The position numbers and the translations under genes were made by a program. A stretch of 64,000 nucleotides of DNA. Origin: Kordiimonadaceae bacterium (GTDB lineage Bacteria > Pseudomonadota > Alphaproteobacteria > Sphingomonadales > Kordiimonadaceae). Below are positions 41,577-50,884 of the stretch, in pieces (within the stretch, counting starts at the first letter, position 1; every line of letters starts with the position of its first letter). Where the stretch lies: NCBI GenBank assembly GCA_017640725.1, contig JAEPQB010000001.1, positions 310,001 through 374,000 on the forward strand, read 5' to 3'. Below the pieces are notes generated by a model. It made no database searches, had not been told where the DNA came from, and saw only the letters and a list, made by a program, of their open reading frames with translations.

Positions 41577-43100
41577 TTGGGGTTACGTGCTGTAACTGCA
41601 ATATGGAGACCGCCTGTGCCGCCCAATTCACCGCATCCTTTCAGGGCATTTAAGTCACTGGTTTTGGGGTGGCTGATTCTACTCTCTTTTGTGAATGCCG
41701 CAAGCGCATCCGACGTGGAAGAGTATTTAGCGAAGCTGCATTCTCACTATGAAAAAACCCGGTCTATCAGTGCTTTTTCACTCAAACTTCATTTTCTGAA
41801 CAGGCAGTATCGAGACGAAAACTACTGGGACTTTCAGTCCCCGAATGTGCACATGTCGCAGCGGCTGGTTGAGGTAGATTTGGCAAAGCGGCATTTCTAC
41901 GACAATGATATCCTGTATTTTGCCGGCGGGCGTTTGTTCGACAGGGTTCAATTTCAAAACGACACTGAGAGCCTGTTTTATGAAAAAAGCGCCACCAGTA
42001 TTGGGCGCGCAGTTCTCCCCCGGGGCATGGATAATTTTGACCGTTTTAGGGGGCATATTCTGCTCAATGTGGACTTTTTGGCGGTAAGACCCCTTCTTGA
42101 AGAAACCGATATTGCAAACAGCGTCACGCTTCGTCGCGGCCGGGCACCGGGCACAACAGTGCTCGGCCATGAAAACGCAGAGGGCGGGCTCATCAGCTAC
42201 CATTTCCGTGACGACCCGGTCCAGTTGGTATCGATCGACCATCAGCCGCTCACTGGTTTTTTTGTCTATGACAACTATCAGACCAACCGAGGCCTCACAT
42301 ACGCGCGCACCGTAACCAAATATTACGGCAGCGAAACCGAACCGACTTACATCAGTTTCAATGACGATTTTGATGTAATCGACGGCGTGGACCCCGCCAA
42401 ATTGCGATTGCCGGACGGATACGGTCCGATGCTGGAACCCGGCGACGGTGTGCTGATTTCAGAGCAAATTGGCAAAGACCTGTACTTGGTGACAGACTCT
42501 GCCGCGATCGCGAACGTTTTGCTCAAAGTGTCCGGTGATAAAATCACAGTATTTGGCGGTGCGGTCGGTATCAGAACCGCGGAAAACATTCTCAGTTTTG
42601 CCCGAGACCAGTTCCCACAAAAGCGTGTCCGTTCAGTATATGTGACGCACCCACAAGGCAACCAGACAGCCGGGCTTAAAGTGTTTGCTGACCAGGGCAT
42701 CACCATACTTGCTGATGACTATACAATCGCCGCCCTGAAAGCCGGATCGCGCTTTGGCGGTGACGCTGAGGATTTCCACTTTACGACCACCAAGCACGGT
42801 GATGCCTTCGACGGCATGCGCTTTTTTGTTCTCGAAAACCTGCATTCAAAAAGGCAGGGGTTTGTGTATTTTCAGGACAGTGGCATCATCTTTCAGTCCC
42901 ACTTCCTGCATGTACCCAGAGACAATACAATTGCCAAAGTTGTGCCCAGCTACAGCAGAGCCTTCATTGATTTTATCAGGGCACAAAATCTCACGATCAA
43001 ACGGATTGTTGGCAACTATAGGAATAACAACATTACACCTGCGATCGTCGACAAAACCTATGAAGCCAGCGTGTCGGCAAAATCACGCTTCAGCCAATAA
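41577..43100 (+). CDS. Secreted uncharacterised protein with MBL-fold-like C-terminal region lacking canonical metal ligands
   Basis: Hydrophobic N-terminal segment; C-terminal SVYVTHPQGNQTAGLKVFADQGITILAD resembles the MBL THxHxDHxGG strand/loop with substitutions. Start codon uncertain. Confidence 0.55.
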   Translation: MGLRAVTAIWRPPVPPNSPHPFRAFKSLVLGWLILLSFVNAASASDVEEYLAKLHSHYEKTRSISAFSLKLHFLNRQYRDENYWDFQSPNVHMSQRLVEVDLAKRHFYDNDILYFAGGRLFDRVQFQNDTESLFYEKSATSIGRAVLPRGMDNFDRFRGHILLNVDFLAVRPLLEETDIANSVTLRRGRAPGTTVLGHENAEGGLISYHFRDDPVQLVSIDHQPLTGFFVYDNYQTNRGLTYARTVTKYYGSETEPTYISFNDDFDVIDGVDPAKLRLPDGYGPMLEPGDGVLISEQIGKDLYLVTDSAAIANVLLKVSGDKITVFGGAVGIRTAENILSFARDQFPQKRVRSVYVTHPQGNQTAGLKVFADQGITILADDYTIAALKAGSRFGGDAEDFHFTTTKHGDAFDGMRFFVLENLHSKRQGFVYFQDSGIIFQSHFLHVPRDNTIAKVVPSYSRAFIDFIRAQNLTIKRIVGNYRNNNITPAIVDKTYEASVSAKSRFSQ

Positions 43101-43108
43101 GACTGGCG

Positions 43109-43816
43109 CTAATCGGTGGACTGCGTTTTCTGTATGTTTGCTAAAAACGCGGCCAAATGCTGATGACGTGATTTGCGCGCTATATCGATAGCTGATTGGC
43201 CTTCATTATCTAGGGCGTCCAATGGGGTACCTGCCTCAATCAGCAAGGTGGCGATTTTCTGTAACTCTTCGTCGTCATCGATGAAGGGATCATCTGCCAG
43301 GCGCATGACAGTGGTCTGCCCCTTCTCGTTTCGCACGTCTGCAGCGGCGCCATTTTTAAGCAGGCACTCCACCAGTTCATGGCCTTCAAAACCTGCGTCC
43401 ATGAGCGCAGTGGCCCCATAGTCATCACGGGCATTCACGTTGATGCCCTTGTCGATAAAAAATTGGGCCATTTCCGCGCTTGTCACCGAATGCAAAGGCG
43501 TGCCGCCGATACTGGACTTGATGGCAAGGTCGGCGCCATGCGCCAACAGAATTTCAGCAATTTCTGTTGACGTGGCATTGTGAATTGCAGTCTCCCCATC
43601 TGCGTCATGCCGATGGTTGGCGTCGGCGCCGTGCTCCAGCAGAAGTTTCAGCATGTGGGCTTGCTGGGCCGACCGGTTGTAGACCACCCGAAAAATAGGG
43701 GTCTGGCCGTATGGGTCTAACTGGTTGGGGTCAGCGCCCGCTTTCAGCGCTGCCTCCAACTCATCAACCCGCTTCCAGGAAATCAGCTCGTACAAGTCGA
43801 TATCAATTTCCGCCAT
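43109..43816 (-). CDS. Ankyrin repeat protein
   Basis: Repeats GQTPIFRVVYNRSAQQAHMLKLLLEHGADANHR, GETAIHNATSTEIAEILLAHGADLA, GGTPLHSVTSAEMAQFFIDKGINVNA, GATALMDAGFEGHELVECLLKNGAA. Confidence 0.9.
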   Translation of the reverse strand: MAEIDIDLYELISWKRVDELEAALKAGADPNQLDPYGQTPIFRVVYNRSAQQAHMLKLLLEHGADANHRHDADGETAIHNATSTEIAEILLAHGADLAIKSSIGGTPLHSVTSAEMAQFFIDKGINVNARDDYGATALMDAGFEGHELVECLLKNGAAADVRNEKGQTTVMRLADDPFIDDDEELQKIATLLIEAGTPLDALDNEGQSAIDIARKSRHQHLAAFLANIQKTQSTD

Positions 43817-43962
43817 TAGCGCGTCCCCCACCGTGAAAGTACATTATCACCTATTCGTCTTGTTTATCACGCACTTATTCGTTCAGGGCACAGTTGAATA
43901 GAGTTCACGCTGTGGCTTATAGTTGTGGACAGATTTTTTCCTTCGACACGCTAAGGACCCAA

Positions 43963-45147
43963 ATGACGCGTTTTTTTCGGCTACCCCCGTGGGGCTCAAG
44001 GATATCTATTTCAGGCCTCATGTTGCTGCTTTTTCCAGGGGCAACATACCCGGCCCTAGCGGCTGAAACCTTGGCGCCCTCGCCGACCCAGGGCGACATT
44101 ATCCTGCTCGCCATTTTTGTCATGGGTGCGCTGGTTTTTTCTTTCATCTGCTCAGTGGCTGAAGCCGTGCTTCTGAGTATTACGCCGTCCTTCATTGAAA
44201 AAATCAGGGCCGAGCAGCCTGAGCGGGCGGATGCACTGAAAGCACTCAGGCAGGACAATGTGGACAGGTCGCTGGCCGCCATTTTAACCGTCAACACAAT
44301 CGCGCACACGGTGGGGGCCATCGCGTCTGGCGCGCAGGCAACGGTTGTGTTTGGCAGCACCTGGATCGGTCTGTTTTCGGGTATCATGACCCTTGCGATA
44401 TTGTTCCTGTCAGAAATTATCCCAAAAACCATCGGTGCCGTTTATTGGACCAGCCTTGTTGGCCCCACCATGGTTTTCATTCGGCTTTCGATAAAGCTTT
44501 TGTATCCCCTGATCTGGATATCTGAAGGACTGACGAAACTGATTGCACGCGGCAAGCCGGTCCACCCCTTCAGCCGGGATGAATTTCTCGCCATGACCAA
44601 CATTGGGGAGCGCAGCGGCGAGATCAAAGAACATGAAGCCCGTATCGTGCGCAACCTGATCCATTTTGGTTCTTTGACAGCCGAAGATATAATGACGCCG
44701 CGCACTGTGGTGGCGGCCCTTCAGCAAGACACCGTGGTGAGTGATGCAGCAACTGAAATGCTCACCCACGCGTTCTCACGTTTTCCTGTTTTTGGCAAAG
44801 ACATTGATGACATTGTCGGGCTTGTTCTCAGGGACGAGATACTTGCGCTTGAAGCCAAGGATGAAGGCGACAAACCGCTGAGTGCAGTCAAACGCGACAT
44901 TCAGCATATTGAAGCCGATATTTCCCTACCGGCGCTGTTGGAGCATTTTCTGGATAGTCGTCAGCACATCGCCCTGGTTGTCGACACATATGGCGGCACC
45001 AAAGGTATTGTTTCGCTTGAGGACGTGATTGAAGCGCTTTTGGGCATGGAGATTATGGACGAGATGGACAATGTCGAAGATATGCGCCAACTCGCTCGCA
45101 AACAATGGCTGGCCCGCGCGAAGAAATTGGGCATCGACCCCGAGTGA
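43963..45147 (+). CDS. CNNM/CorC-type transporter family protein (DUF21 + CBS domains)
   Basis: DUF21-like membrane region (VFSFICSVAEAVLLSITPSFIEKI...FLSEIIPKTIGAVYW) and CBS pair (EDIMTPRTVVAALQQDTVV, YGGTKGIVSLEDVIEALLG). Confidence 0.85.
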   Translation: MTRFFRLPPWGSRISISGLMLLLFPGATYPALAAETLAPSPTQGDIILLAIFVMGALVFSFICSVAEAVLLSITPSFIEKIRAEQPERADALKALRQDNVDRSLAAILTVNTIAHTVGAIASGAQATVVFGSTWIGLFSGIMTLAILFLSEIIPKTIGAVYWTSLVGPTMVFIRLSIKLLYPLIWISEGLTKLIARGKPVHPFSRDEFLAMTNIGERSGEIKEHEARIVRNLIHFGSLTAEDIMTPRTVVAALQQDTVVSDAATEMLTHAFSRFPVFGKDIDDIVGLVLRDEILALEAKDEGDKPLSAVKRDIQHIEADISLPALLEHFLDSRQHIALVVDTYGGTKGIVSLEDVIEALLGMEIMDEMDNVEDMRQLARKQWLARAKKLGIDPE

Positions 45148-45212
45148 GCGGTTGGGAAGCCGCTCATGAACCGACTTATCGGCTGGAGGGGTAGGATCAA
45201 TGCCCAAAAGGC

Positions 45213-45818
45213 TTAGGCTTTGCGCGCGACCTGGAAACGCACAAACGAGGCGATGACGGCGATAAGGGTAAGCGTGATCGTGACGGCGTTTGCCAAGCTG
45301 TGTGACAGAAAAGCCCACGCGACCATTGTGCCAATGCCTGCAAGCATCAGGCTGATACCTGAAAACCTGCCTGCAGCTTGTGCGGCTTGAGCCGTTAGTT
45401 TGCGCAGCTCCAGCGTCTTCTGGGAAAAGACCACCTTCGGCGTTGCGTTACCCAGGATCACAGTGAAGACACCAATCCCAAAGCCGAACAATCGGTCGCT
45501 CGCTTGTGCATCAAGAAGCCCGTAAATCTTCAACACTGCCAAGGCTTGTGAAACCAGAAGAACAGCGCCCGCGGCATAAATGGCGCCAGTAGCCTGCCCT
45601 CTTTCGCTTTCGGTCTGGTCATCAAGTGAATGCCTGCTGTCTGTCGCGCCAACAAAAAGCCATGCGCCGCCTAACATCACGATTGGGAGGCCGATGATCA
45701 TTGCAGTTTGCCAAAGGGTGGCAACCATGCCGTTAAGCACGAGCGGCGTAACGCTGATCGCCAGGGAAGCGATGGCATACAGACCGAGCACCGTTGTAAA
45801 TTTTTTATAGGTTGTCAT
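45213..45818 (-). CDS. SdpI-like integral membrane protein (putative)
   Basis: Six hydrophobic segments and GNATPKVVF...AQAAGRFSG, resembling the SdpI C-terminal motif; adjacent to an SdpR-like ArsR regulator. Confidence 0.5.
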   Translation of the reverse strand: MTTYKKFTTVLGLYAIASLAISVTPLVLNGMVATLWQTAMIIGLPIVMLGGAWLFVGATDSRHSLDDQTESERGQATGAIYAAGAVLLVSQALAVLKIYGLLDAQASDRLFGFGIGVFTVILGNATPKVVFSQKTLELRKLTAQAAQAAGRFSGISLMLAGIGTMVAWAFLSHSLANAVTITLTLIAVIASFVRFQVARKA

Positions 45819-45823
45819 AGGTT

Positions 45824-46132
45824 TTACTCCTCAATTCCCGGCTGTCGAATCCCGGGGTCTGTTTTGTGTTCCATATTCAACCCCACCGTTTCGGCGAAGC
45901 CGCGGAGAGCGTCCTCAAGCACCGACATTTTGGCGTGATAGATCACTTGCTTGCCTGCCTTTTCGCCCTCAATTAAGTCAGCACTTTTCAGCACTGAAAA
46001 ATGGGCAGACATGGTCGGTTGCGACACGTCAAATTGCTCGCCGATTTCACCGGCACTCATGGGTTTTTCCCGCAACAGCTCTAGGATACGCCGCCGTGTT
46101 GGGTCGGATATGGCTTTAAATATCGTGTTCAT
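45824..46132 (-). CDS. ArsR/SdpR-like autorepressor family transcriptional regulator
   Basis: MNTIFKAISDPTRRRILELLREKPMSAGEIGEQFDVSQPTMSAHFSVLKSADLIEGEKAGKQVIYH winged HTH. Confidence 0.88.
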   Translation of the reverse strand: MNTIFKAISDPTRRRILELLREKPMSAGEIGEQFDVSQPTMSAHFSVLKSADLIEGEKAGKQVIYHAKMSVLEDALRGFAETVGLNMEHKTDPGIRQPGIEE

Positions 46133-46138
46133 GAATTT

Positions 46139-46162
46139 ACATATAGCTATACGTCTATATGT
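46139..46162. promoter_or_regulatory. Candidate operator: perfect inverted repeat upstream of the SdpR-like gene
   Basis: ACATATAG-CTATACGT-CTATATGT, 8-bp perfect arms, 7 nt upstream of the ATG at 46132. Confidence 0.6.
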
Positions 46163-46171
46163 TGTCAACCA

Positions 46172-46210
46172 GCATAAAAAAAAATGCCGCGAAAATATCC
46201 GCGGCATCTC
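46172..46210 (-). terminator. Intrinsic terminator of the serine hydrolase gene
   Basis: On the minus strand ATGCCGCG-(8 nt)-CGCGGCAT followed by a long T run, downstream of the stop at 46256. Confidence 0.8.
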
Positions 46211-46255
46211 CATAATGATTTGATATTATTGGGTTAATTGCAAATTCTTTGAGCG

Positions 46256-47443
46256 CTACCGTGCCGCAAAATGCCCAACAATGGCTGCCGCCGCAGCCCG
46301 ATAATGCTTGTGATAGTCGGTTCCAACCGCCGCTGGTGCGTTGCTGTGAACAGCAATAACAAGGTCCCGTTTCGGGTCGATGAAAATCATCTGGCCAAAT
46401 ATCCCGCTGGCCGTGTAGGCACCATCCTGAAGCAGCCACCATTTATAGCCGTATCCGTCGAACCCCTTAGACGGCGTGGTCGCCATGTCCATCCAGCCTT
46501 CTGGTAAGATGCTTTCGCCCGATGGCAGCATGCCCCCTTTTTTGGCAACCAAACCCATTCGCGCGTAATCGCGCAGGCTGGCACTAATGCAGCAACCGCC
46601 AGTTTCCTGCCCGTTGGGGGCTGCAAGAAGCCAGGTGGCGTCATGTTCCATACCAAAGGCCTGCCAGATCTTGTCATTCATGTAAGTCGCTGCGTTATTG
46701 CCAATCGCAGCCCGCAATATCTCACCGGCAAGATTGCTTTCGGCAGTATTGTAATTAAACACCTCGCCCGCAGGGTGCGCGCGTTTCAGTTTGCTGATGT
46801 AATCTGTCAGTGCAACGCCCTGATGCGCGCCTGCCTGCGCCACGTCAGACTCGGGGTCTTCATAGTTTTCATTCCAGGCAATGCCAGAGGCCATTTGCAG
46901 GATATGGCGGACCTTCACGCTACCATAATCTGTGCCACGCAAACGTGGCAGATAGGTCTCAACTGTGTCATCAAGGCTCGTAATGTACCCGTCCTTGAGC
47001 GCAGCGCCGATCAGTGTCGAAGTGAAGGACTTTGTGACGGAAAAGGAAACCCAGGTGCTTTCCGGTGTATGGTCGGGCGCATAATGCTCCAGCCGGATGG
47101 TATCGCCCTGAAGAACCGCCATACCCATCAAAGGCTCCTGCCCAAGCAAGCTTTCAACCGTGAAGTTTTGACCGTCAACCGAGTATGTCACCCCCATCAA
47201 ACTTGCGTCCAACTCTGTGGCAAGCGGATATGGAGTGCCGGAGGCTGGCAACGCGCGCGATGGTGCGAACCGGTCCATATGCGCAAACGCAACACGACGA
47301 TCTGCGTCATTCAAGAACAACAGATTGCTGGTACCCTCTGATTGCATGCGTTGTTGCAATTCTGTGATCGCAGCCTCATCGGCCGCCAATGCAGCCGGAC
47401 TCATCAAGCTTACAAGCGCAAGCACGCGAACGATTGATTTCAC
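46256..47443 (-). CDS. Serine hydrolase, beta-lactamase/class C family
   Basis: SVTKSFTSTLIGAAL (SxxK), YNTAESN (YxN), signal peptide. Confidence 0.88.
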   Translation of the reverse strand: MKSIVRVLALVSLMSPAALAADEAAITELQQRMQSEGTSNLLFLNDADRRVAFAHMDRFAPSRALPASGTPYPLATELDASLMGVTYSVDGQNFTVESLLGQEPLMGMAVLQGDTIRLEHYAPDHTPESTWVSFSVTKSFTSTLIGAALKDGYITSLDDTVETYLPRLRGTDYGSVKVRHILQMASGIAWNENYEDPESDVAQAGAHQGVALTDYISKLKRAHPAGEVFNYNTAESNLAGEILRAAIGNNAATYMNDKIWQAFGMEHDATWLLAAPNGQETGGCCISASLRDYARMGLVAKKGGMLPSGESILPEGWMDMATTPSKGFDGYGYKWWLLQDGAYTASGIFGQMIFIDPKRDLVIAVHSNAPAAVGTDYHKHYRAAAAAIVGHFAAR

Positions 47444-47551
47444 GGTGGTCCTCCCAAATTAAACCGTTTGCGGCAGCATAGCCAAACTACGGTGCTGCGT
47501 CCGCAAAAAACGCCTTTGCTGTACCTGCCAGACCGGGCCCACTCGCAAGCA

Positions 47552-48469
47552 TTACGCCGCATGCTCAGGCAGGGCCAGTTCCTGCATCAGGAAATCCACC
47601 GCAACCTGGATTTTTTTCAAGCGATACTTGGGCTGGTAATACAGAAGATAAATACCAGACTGCGCGCTGCGGGACACTGAAACTCTGGCGTCTTCAAGCG
47701 TGACCTCAACCAGTCTGCCCGTCTCCAGATGATCGGCAAGGCCCCATTCTGGCACCAACGCAAGGCCAGACCCTTGCAGCACCTCTTCAGCCAACATTGC
47801 GCCAACGTTGCTGATGAATACCACCTGAACTTCAGGCTCCTGCCAACCTTGGGCGGTTTTGGCTTGCCAATTGAGAACACCATTTGGCCCACGATAAAAA
47901 AGCGCCAAATGATTGGCGAAATCTGACAACTGCCGCGGGGTGCCATAGCGTTCCAGGTATCTGGGTGCTGCCACCAATACAAAGCGGTTATTCGTAAGCT
48001 TCCGCGCAATCACACGGTCAGGCGGGTTGCCTGTTGCCCGGATGGCAAGGTCCGCATCATTCACGCCAAACTTGGTGAGCTGGTCCGTCAGCTCAATATC
48101 CAGCACGAGCTCAGGATAAAGCTGGCGCAGTTTCCGGAGTGCAGGCACAACCCGGGCTTCGCCGTATCCGGGCGGTGCACTAATCGCCAGCCGCCCGGAA
48201 GGGGCATGCAGCTGCTGGTTCAACACTTCGCCTGCACTTGAAAGCGAAGAAACTGCAGGTCGCACCTGCTCCAAATACAGGGCACCCAGCTCTGTTAGTT
48301 TCACAACTCGCGTCGTGCGGTGAAACAGGACTGCGCCCACAGCGGCTTCCAAATCCTGAATGCGCCTTGATATTGAAGATGCTGGCACGCCAAACGTTTT
48401 GGCAGCTTTGGAGAAACTGCCAACGTCGGCAACTTCGATAAAATACTCAAGCGCGCGCATCCGATCCAT
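47552..48469 (-). CDS. LysR family transcriptional regulator
   Basis: MDRMRALEYFIEVADVGSFSKAAKTFGVPASSISRRIQDLEAAVGAVLFHRTTRVVKLTELG. Confidence 0.93.
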   Translation of the reverse strand: MDRMRALEYFIEVADVGSFSKAAKTFGVPASSISRRIQDLEAAVGAVLFHRTTRVVKLTELGALYLEQVRPAVSSLSSAGEVLNQQLHAPSGRLAISAPPGYGEARVVPALRKLRQLYPELVLDIELTDQLTKFGVNDADLAIRATGNPPDRVIARKLTNNRFVLVAAPRYLERYGTPRQLSDFANHLALFYRGPNGVLNWQAKTAQGWQEPEVQVVFISNVGAMLAEEVLQGSGLALVPEWGLADHLETGRLVEVTLEDARVSVSRSAQSGIYLLYYQPKYRLKKIQVAVDFLMQELALPEHAA

Positions 48470-48604
48470 TATGCTTTCCCATGTATTAGGTTGAACCGAC
48501 TATTATTGTCTTTTTGGCAATTCAAATGTCTAATTTTGCTATATTCACAACTTATTTCGAATCTTTTATGCATATTTTGCAAAAATCAATCAAAGAGATT
48601 CAGC

Positions 48605-49588
48605 ATGAAGTTCATCGAATATAGCGAGCTTGGGGACCCTGCAGAGGTTCTCCACGTCAAAGAAGTGCCACCAGTTGCCCTCAAGTCTGGCGAGGTGCGA
48701 GTGAAAGTGCTCGCGGCACCGATCCACCCGTCTAATCTGCTGCAGATTGCCGGACGGTACGGCACCACACCGGACCTGCCGTCAACGCCGGGTTCCGAAG
48801 GCATCGGGCAGGTCGAAGAAGTCGCAACTGACGTGTCGCAACTGCAACTGGGCCAACATGTGATGCTGGCGGGTGGTGGCACCTGGTGCGACGAGATGGT
48901 TGGCCCCGCGGCCAGCTTCATCCCGCTACCGGCGGGCGGCGATGTCGAACAACTATCCATGCTGACGGTAAACCCATTAACCGCTCACTTGATCCTTGAG
49001 AGTTTTGTTGATCTGCAGCCGGGCGACTGGATCGTTCAAAGCGCGGCTAACTCTGCAGTTGGTGAATTTATTGTCCAACTGGCGGCACAGCGCGGTATCA
49101 AAACAATCAATATTGTGCGGCGTGAAAGTTTGGTGGCTGACCTTAAGAGCCTTGGCGCGGATGTGGTTCTGGTCGAGCAGGACGGCATGGTTGAAGAAGC
49201 CAAAGCGGCAACAGACGGTGCGCCGATCAAAATGGCGATAGACTGTGTGGCAGGCGAAACCTTCTCAGCGATGGTTGAAATGCTGGCACATGGTGGCACC
49301 GTGGTTTCATACGGCGCTTTGTCCATGCAGCCACCAACGCTGAATTCTATCGCCGTTATATTTAACGATGTGCGTGTGCGTGGTTTCTGGTTGTCGAAGT
49401 GGTTCGAAACCGCCAGTGATGCCGACAAACAAGCCGCCTTTGGCCAGATCATTCCACTGGTTGCCAGCGGCGCCATCAAAGCCAAAATCGACGCCCGATT
49501 TGAGCTGAAAGACATCAAAGCTGCGGTGACACGCGCGGCTGAACCGGGTCGCAGCGGCAAAGTTCTGCTGGTACCAAACGGAGGCTAA
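48605..49588 (+). CDS. Zinc-type alcohol dehydrogenase-like / quinone (enoyl) reductase MDR family protein
   Basis: MKFIEYSELGDPAEVLHVKEVPPVALKSGEVRVKVLAAPIHPSNLLQIAGRYG and NSAVGEFIVQLAAQRGIKTINIVRR; divergent from the LysR gene. Confidence 0.87.
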   Translation: MKFIEYSELGDPAEVLHVKEVPPVALKSGEVRVKVLAAPIHPSNLLQIAGRYGTTPDLPSTPGSEGIGQVEEVATDVSQLQLGQHVMLAGGGTWCDEMVGPAASFIPLPAGGDVEQLSMLTVNPLTAHLILESFVDLQPGDWIVQSAANSAVGEFIVQLAAQRGIKTINIVRRESLVADLKSLGADVVLVEQDGMVEEAKAATDGAPIKMAIDCVAGETFSAMVEMLAHGGTVVSYGALSMQPPTLNSIAVIFNDVRVRGFWLSKWFETASDADKQAAFGQIIPLVASGAIKAKIDARFELKDIKAAVTRAAEPGRSGKVLLVPNGG

Positions 49589-49590
49589 TC

Positions 49591-50547
49591 ATGAAACTGT
49601 TCAACCGGATATCGCTGGTCAGCCTAATGCTTGCATTTGCGCCAGCCGTCACGGCCCAAGAGGCAGACGGATTACTCTCCTTGAGACCATGGCTGTTTGA
49701 AAGTTGGGTTGCGCTGGCGATTATCGTCACGTCCGTTGCGGCCGCATGGTTCATGAACTATAGCGCGCCCAAAGTCCGCGCCCTTGGCACTCTGCTCGCG
49801 GCCTCAGGCTGTTTGGCAGTTGCGGCCTGGTTCCTGTTTTATGTTCTTGGCACCGGTTTTCTTGAAAATCCCAAGCCCAATCAAACCCAGCTTGATAACG
49901 CCAAGCCTGCGCTGTTGTGGATACAAGCGCTGGTGGCGCTCGGCGCGGGTGTCGCACTCCTTGTTGCTGCTTTCAAGCAAAGCCAAAACCAGGACCAATT
50001 GGTTCTCGCCCGCGACAATGAACCAAACCGCTATGGCCGAGTATCGCGCATGCTTCACTGGACCATTGCAATCCTGTTTATCTCGCTGATCCCCATGGGC
50101 ATATTCACGTCAATGATCCCTGAAGATACGCCGTACCGCAATTCCTATTATGTGGTGCATAAAACAGTCGGTGTTCTGGTCTTTGTCTTGATCCTCGTGC
50201 GCCTCATATGGAACCGCATGTCCACGCGACCAGAGCTGGATCCATCACTAAAACCCTGGGAAAAGAAACTGGCACACCGGGTTCACATCACCCTGTATGT
50301 CATGATGATCGCTGTACCGGTAACCGGCTATGTGATGACCAGTTACCACGGTTTTCCAACCTATTTCTTTACGCTTGAACTGAACCCGTTATGGGGCAAG
50401 AGTGACGCCTACATAATTTGGGGCACGTTCCACAAATATATTTTGCCCTACTTGCTGTACATCATCTTGGGAGCCCACGTTTTGGGTGCGCTGAAGCACA
50501 GGTTTTTGGACAAGCACGAGGATGCGTTCAAACGCATGGTTGGATAA
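49591..50547 (+). CDS. Cytochrome b561-type membrane protein
   Basis: RMLHWTIAILFISLIPMG, YYVVHKTVGVLVFVLILVRLIWN, AHRVHITLYVMMIAVPVTGYVM, histidine-bearing TM helices; additional N-terminal TM segments. Confidence 0.85.
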   Translation: MKLFNRISLVSLMLAFAPAVTAQEADGLLSLRPWLFESWVALAIIVTSVAAAWFMNYSAPKVRALGTLLAASGCLAVAAWFLFYVLGTGFLENPKPNQTQLDNAKPALLWIQALVALGAGVALLVAAFKQSQNQDQLVLARDNEPNRYGRVSRMLHWTIAILFISLIPMGIFTSMIPEDTPYRNSYYVVHKTVGVLVFVLILVRLIWNRMSTRPELDPSLKPWEKKLAHRVHITLYVMMIAVPVTGYVMTSYHGFPTYFFTLELNPLWGKSDAYIIWGTFHKYILPYLLYIILGAHVLGALKHRFLDKHEDAFKRMVG

Positions 50548-50588
50548 TCCAGACGATGAAATGACATTGAGCCTCGCCCCGGCGGGGC

Positions 50589-50873
50589 TTAAACCCACCT
50601 GAATACGGCCAGCCCATACAGGCCCGACAGACCAAGTGCCCACCATAGGTCTACACCCCCAGCGAAATACATCCACGCCAGATGGATGAATGCACTGCCG
50701 AGCAGCGTGACAAACAAGCGGTCCCCCCGAGTTGAAGTGAAACCAAGCAGGCCTTTTCTTGGTGCGCCACCTGGGCGCGCGATTTCCCACACCGTCATTG
50801 CGATCAGTAGTGAAGCGATCACCGCTAAGAAAGTGCCCGTAAAAGTCGTCCACCCCATCCAGGCCAGGTCCAT
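50589..50873 (-). CDS. glpU: DUF2160-like small membrane protein (GlpU-like)
   Basis: 94 aa with WMGWTTFTGTFLAVIASLLIAMTVWEIARPGGAPRKGLLGFTSTRGDRLFVTLLGSAFIHLAW; immediately downstream of the GlpQ-like permease. Confidence 0.75.
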   Translation of the reverse strand: MDLAWMGWTTFTGTFLAVIASLLIAMTVWEIARPGGAPRKGLLGFTSTRGDRLFVTLLGSAFIHLAWMYFAGGVDLWWALGLSGLYGLAVFRWV

Positions 50874-50884
50874 CAGCTCACTCC

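Noticed and set aside
45145-45166. TGAGCGG-(8)-CCGCTCA hairpin at the CNNM-type gene stop codon
   Set aside because: Perfect 7-bp arms but no downstream T-tract; a possible terminator but not firm enough to list.
50571-50590. GC-rich hairpin GCCCC-GGC-GGGGC between convergent cytochrome b561 and glpU-like genes
   Set aside because: Short 5-bp arms, no clear T-tract, and it abuts the glpU-like stop; too weak to call a terminator.
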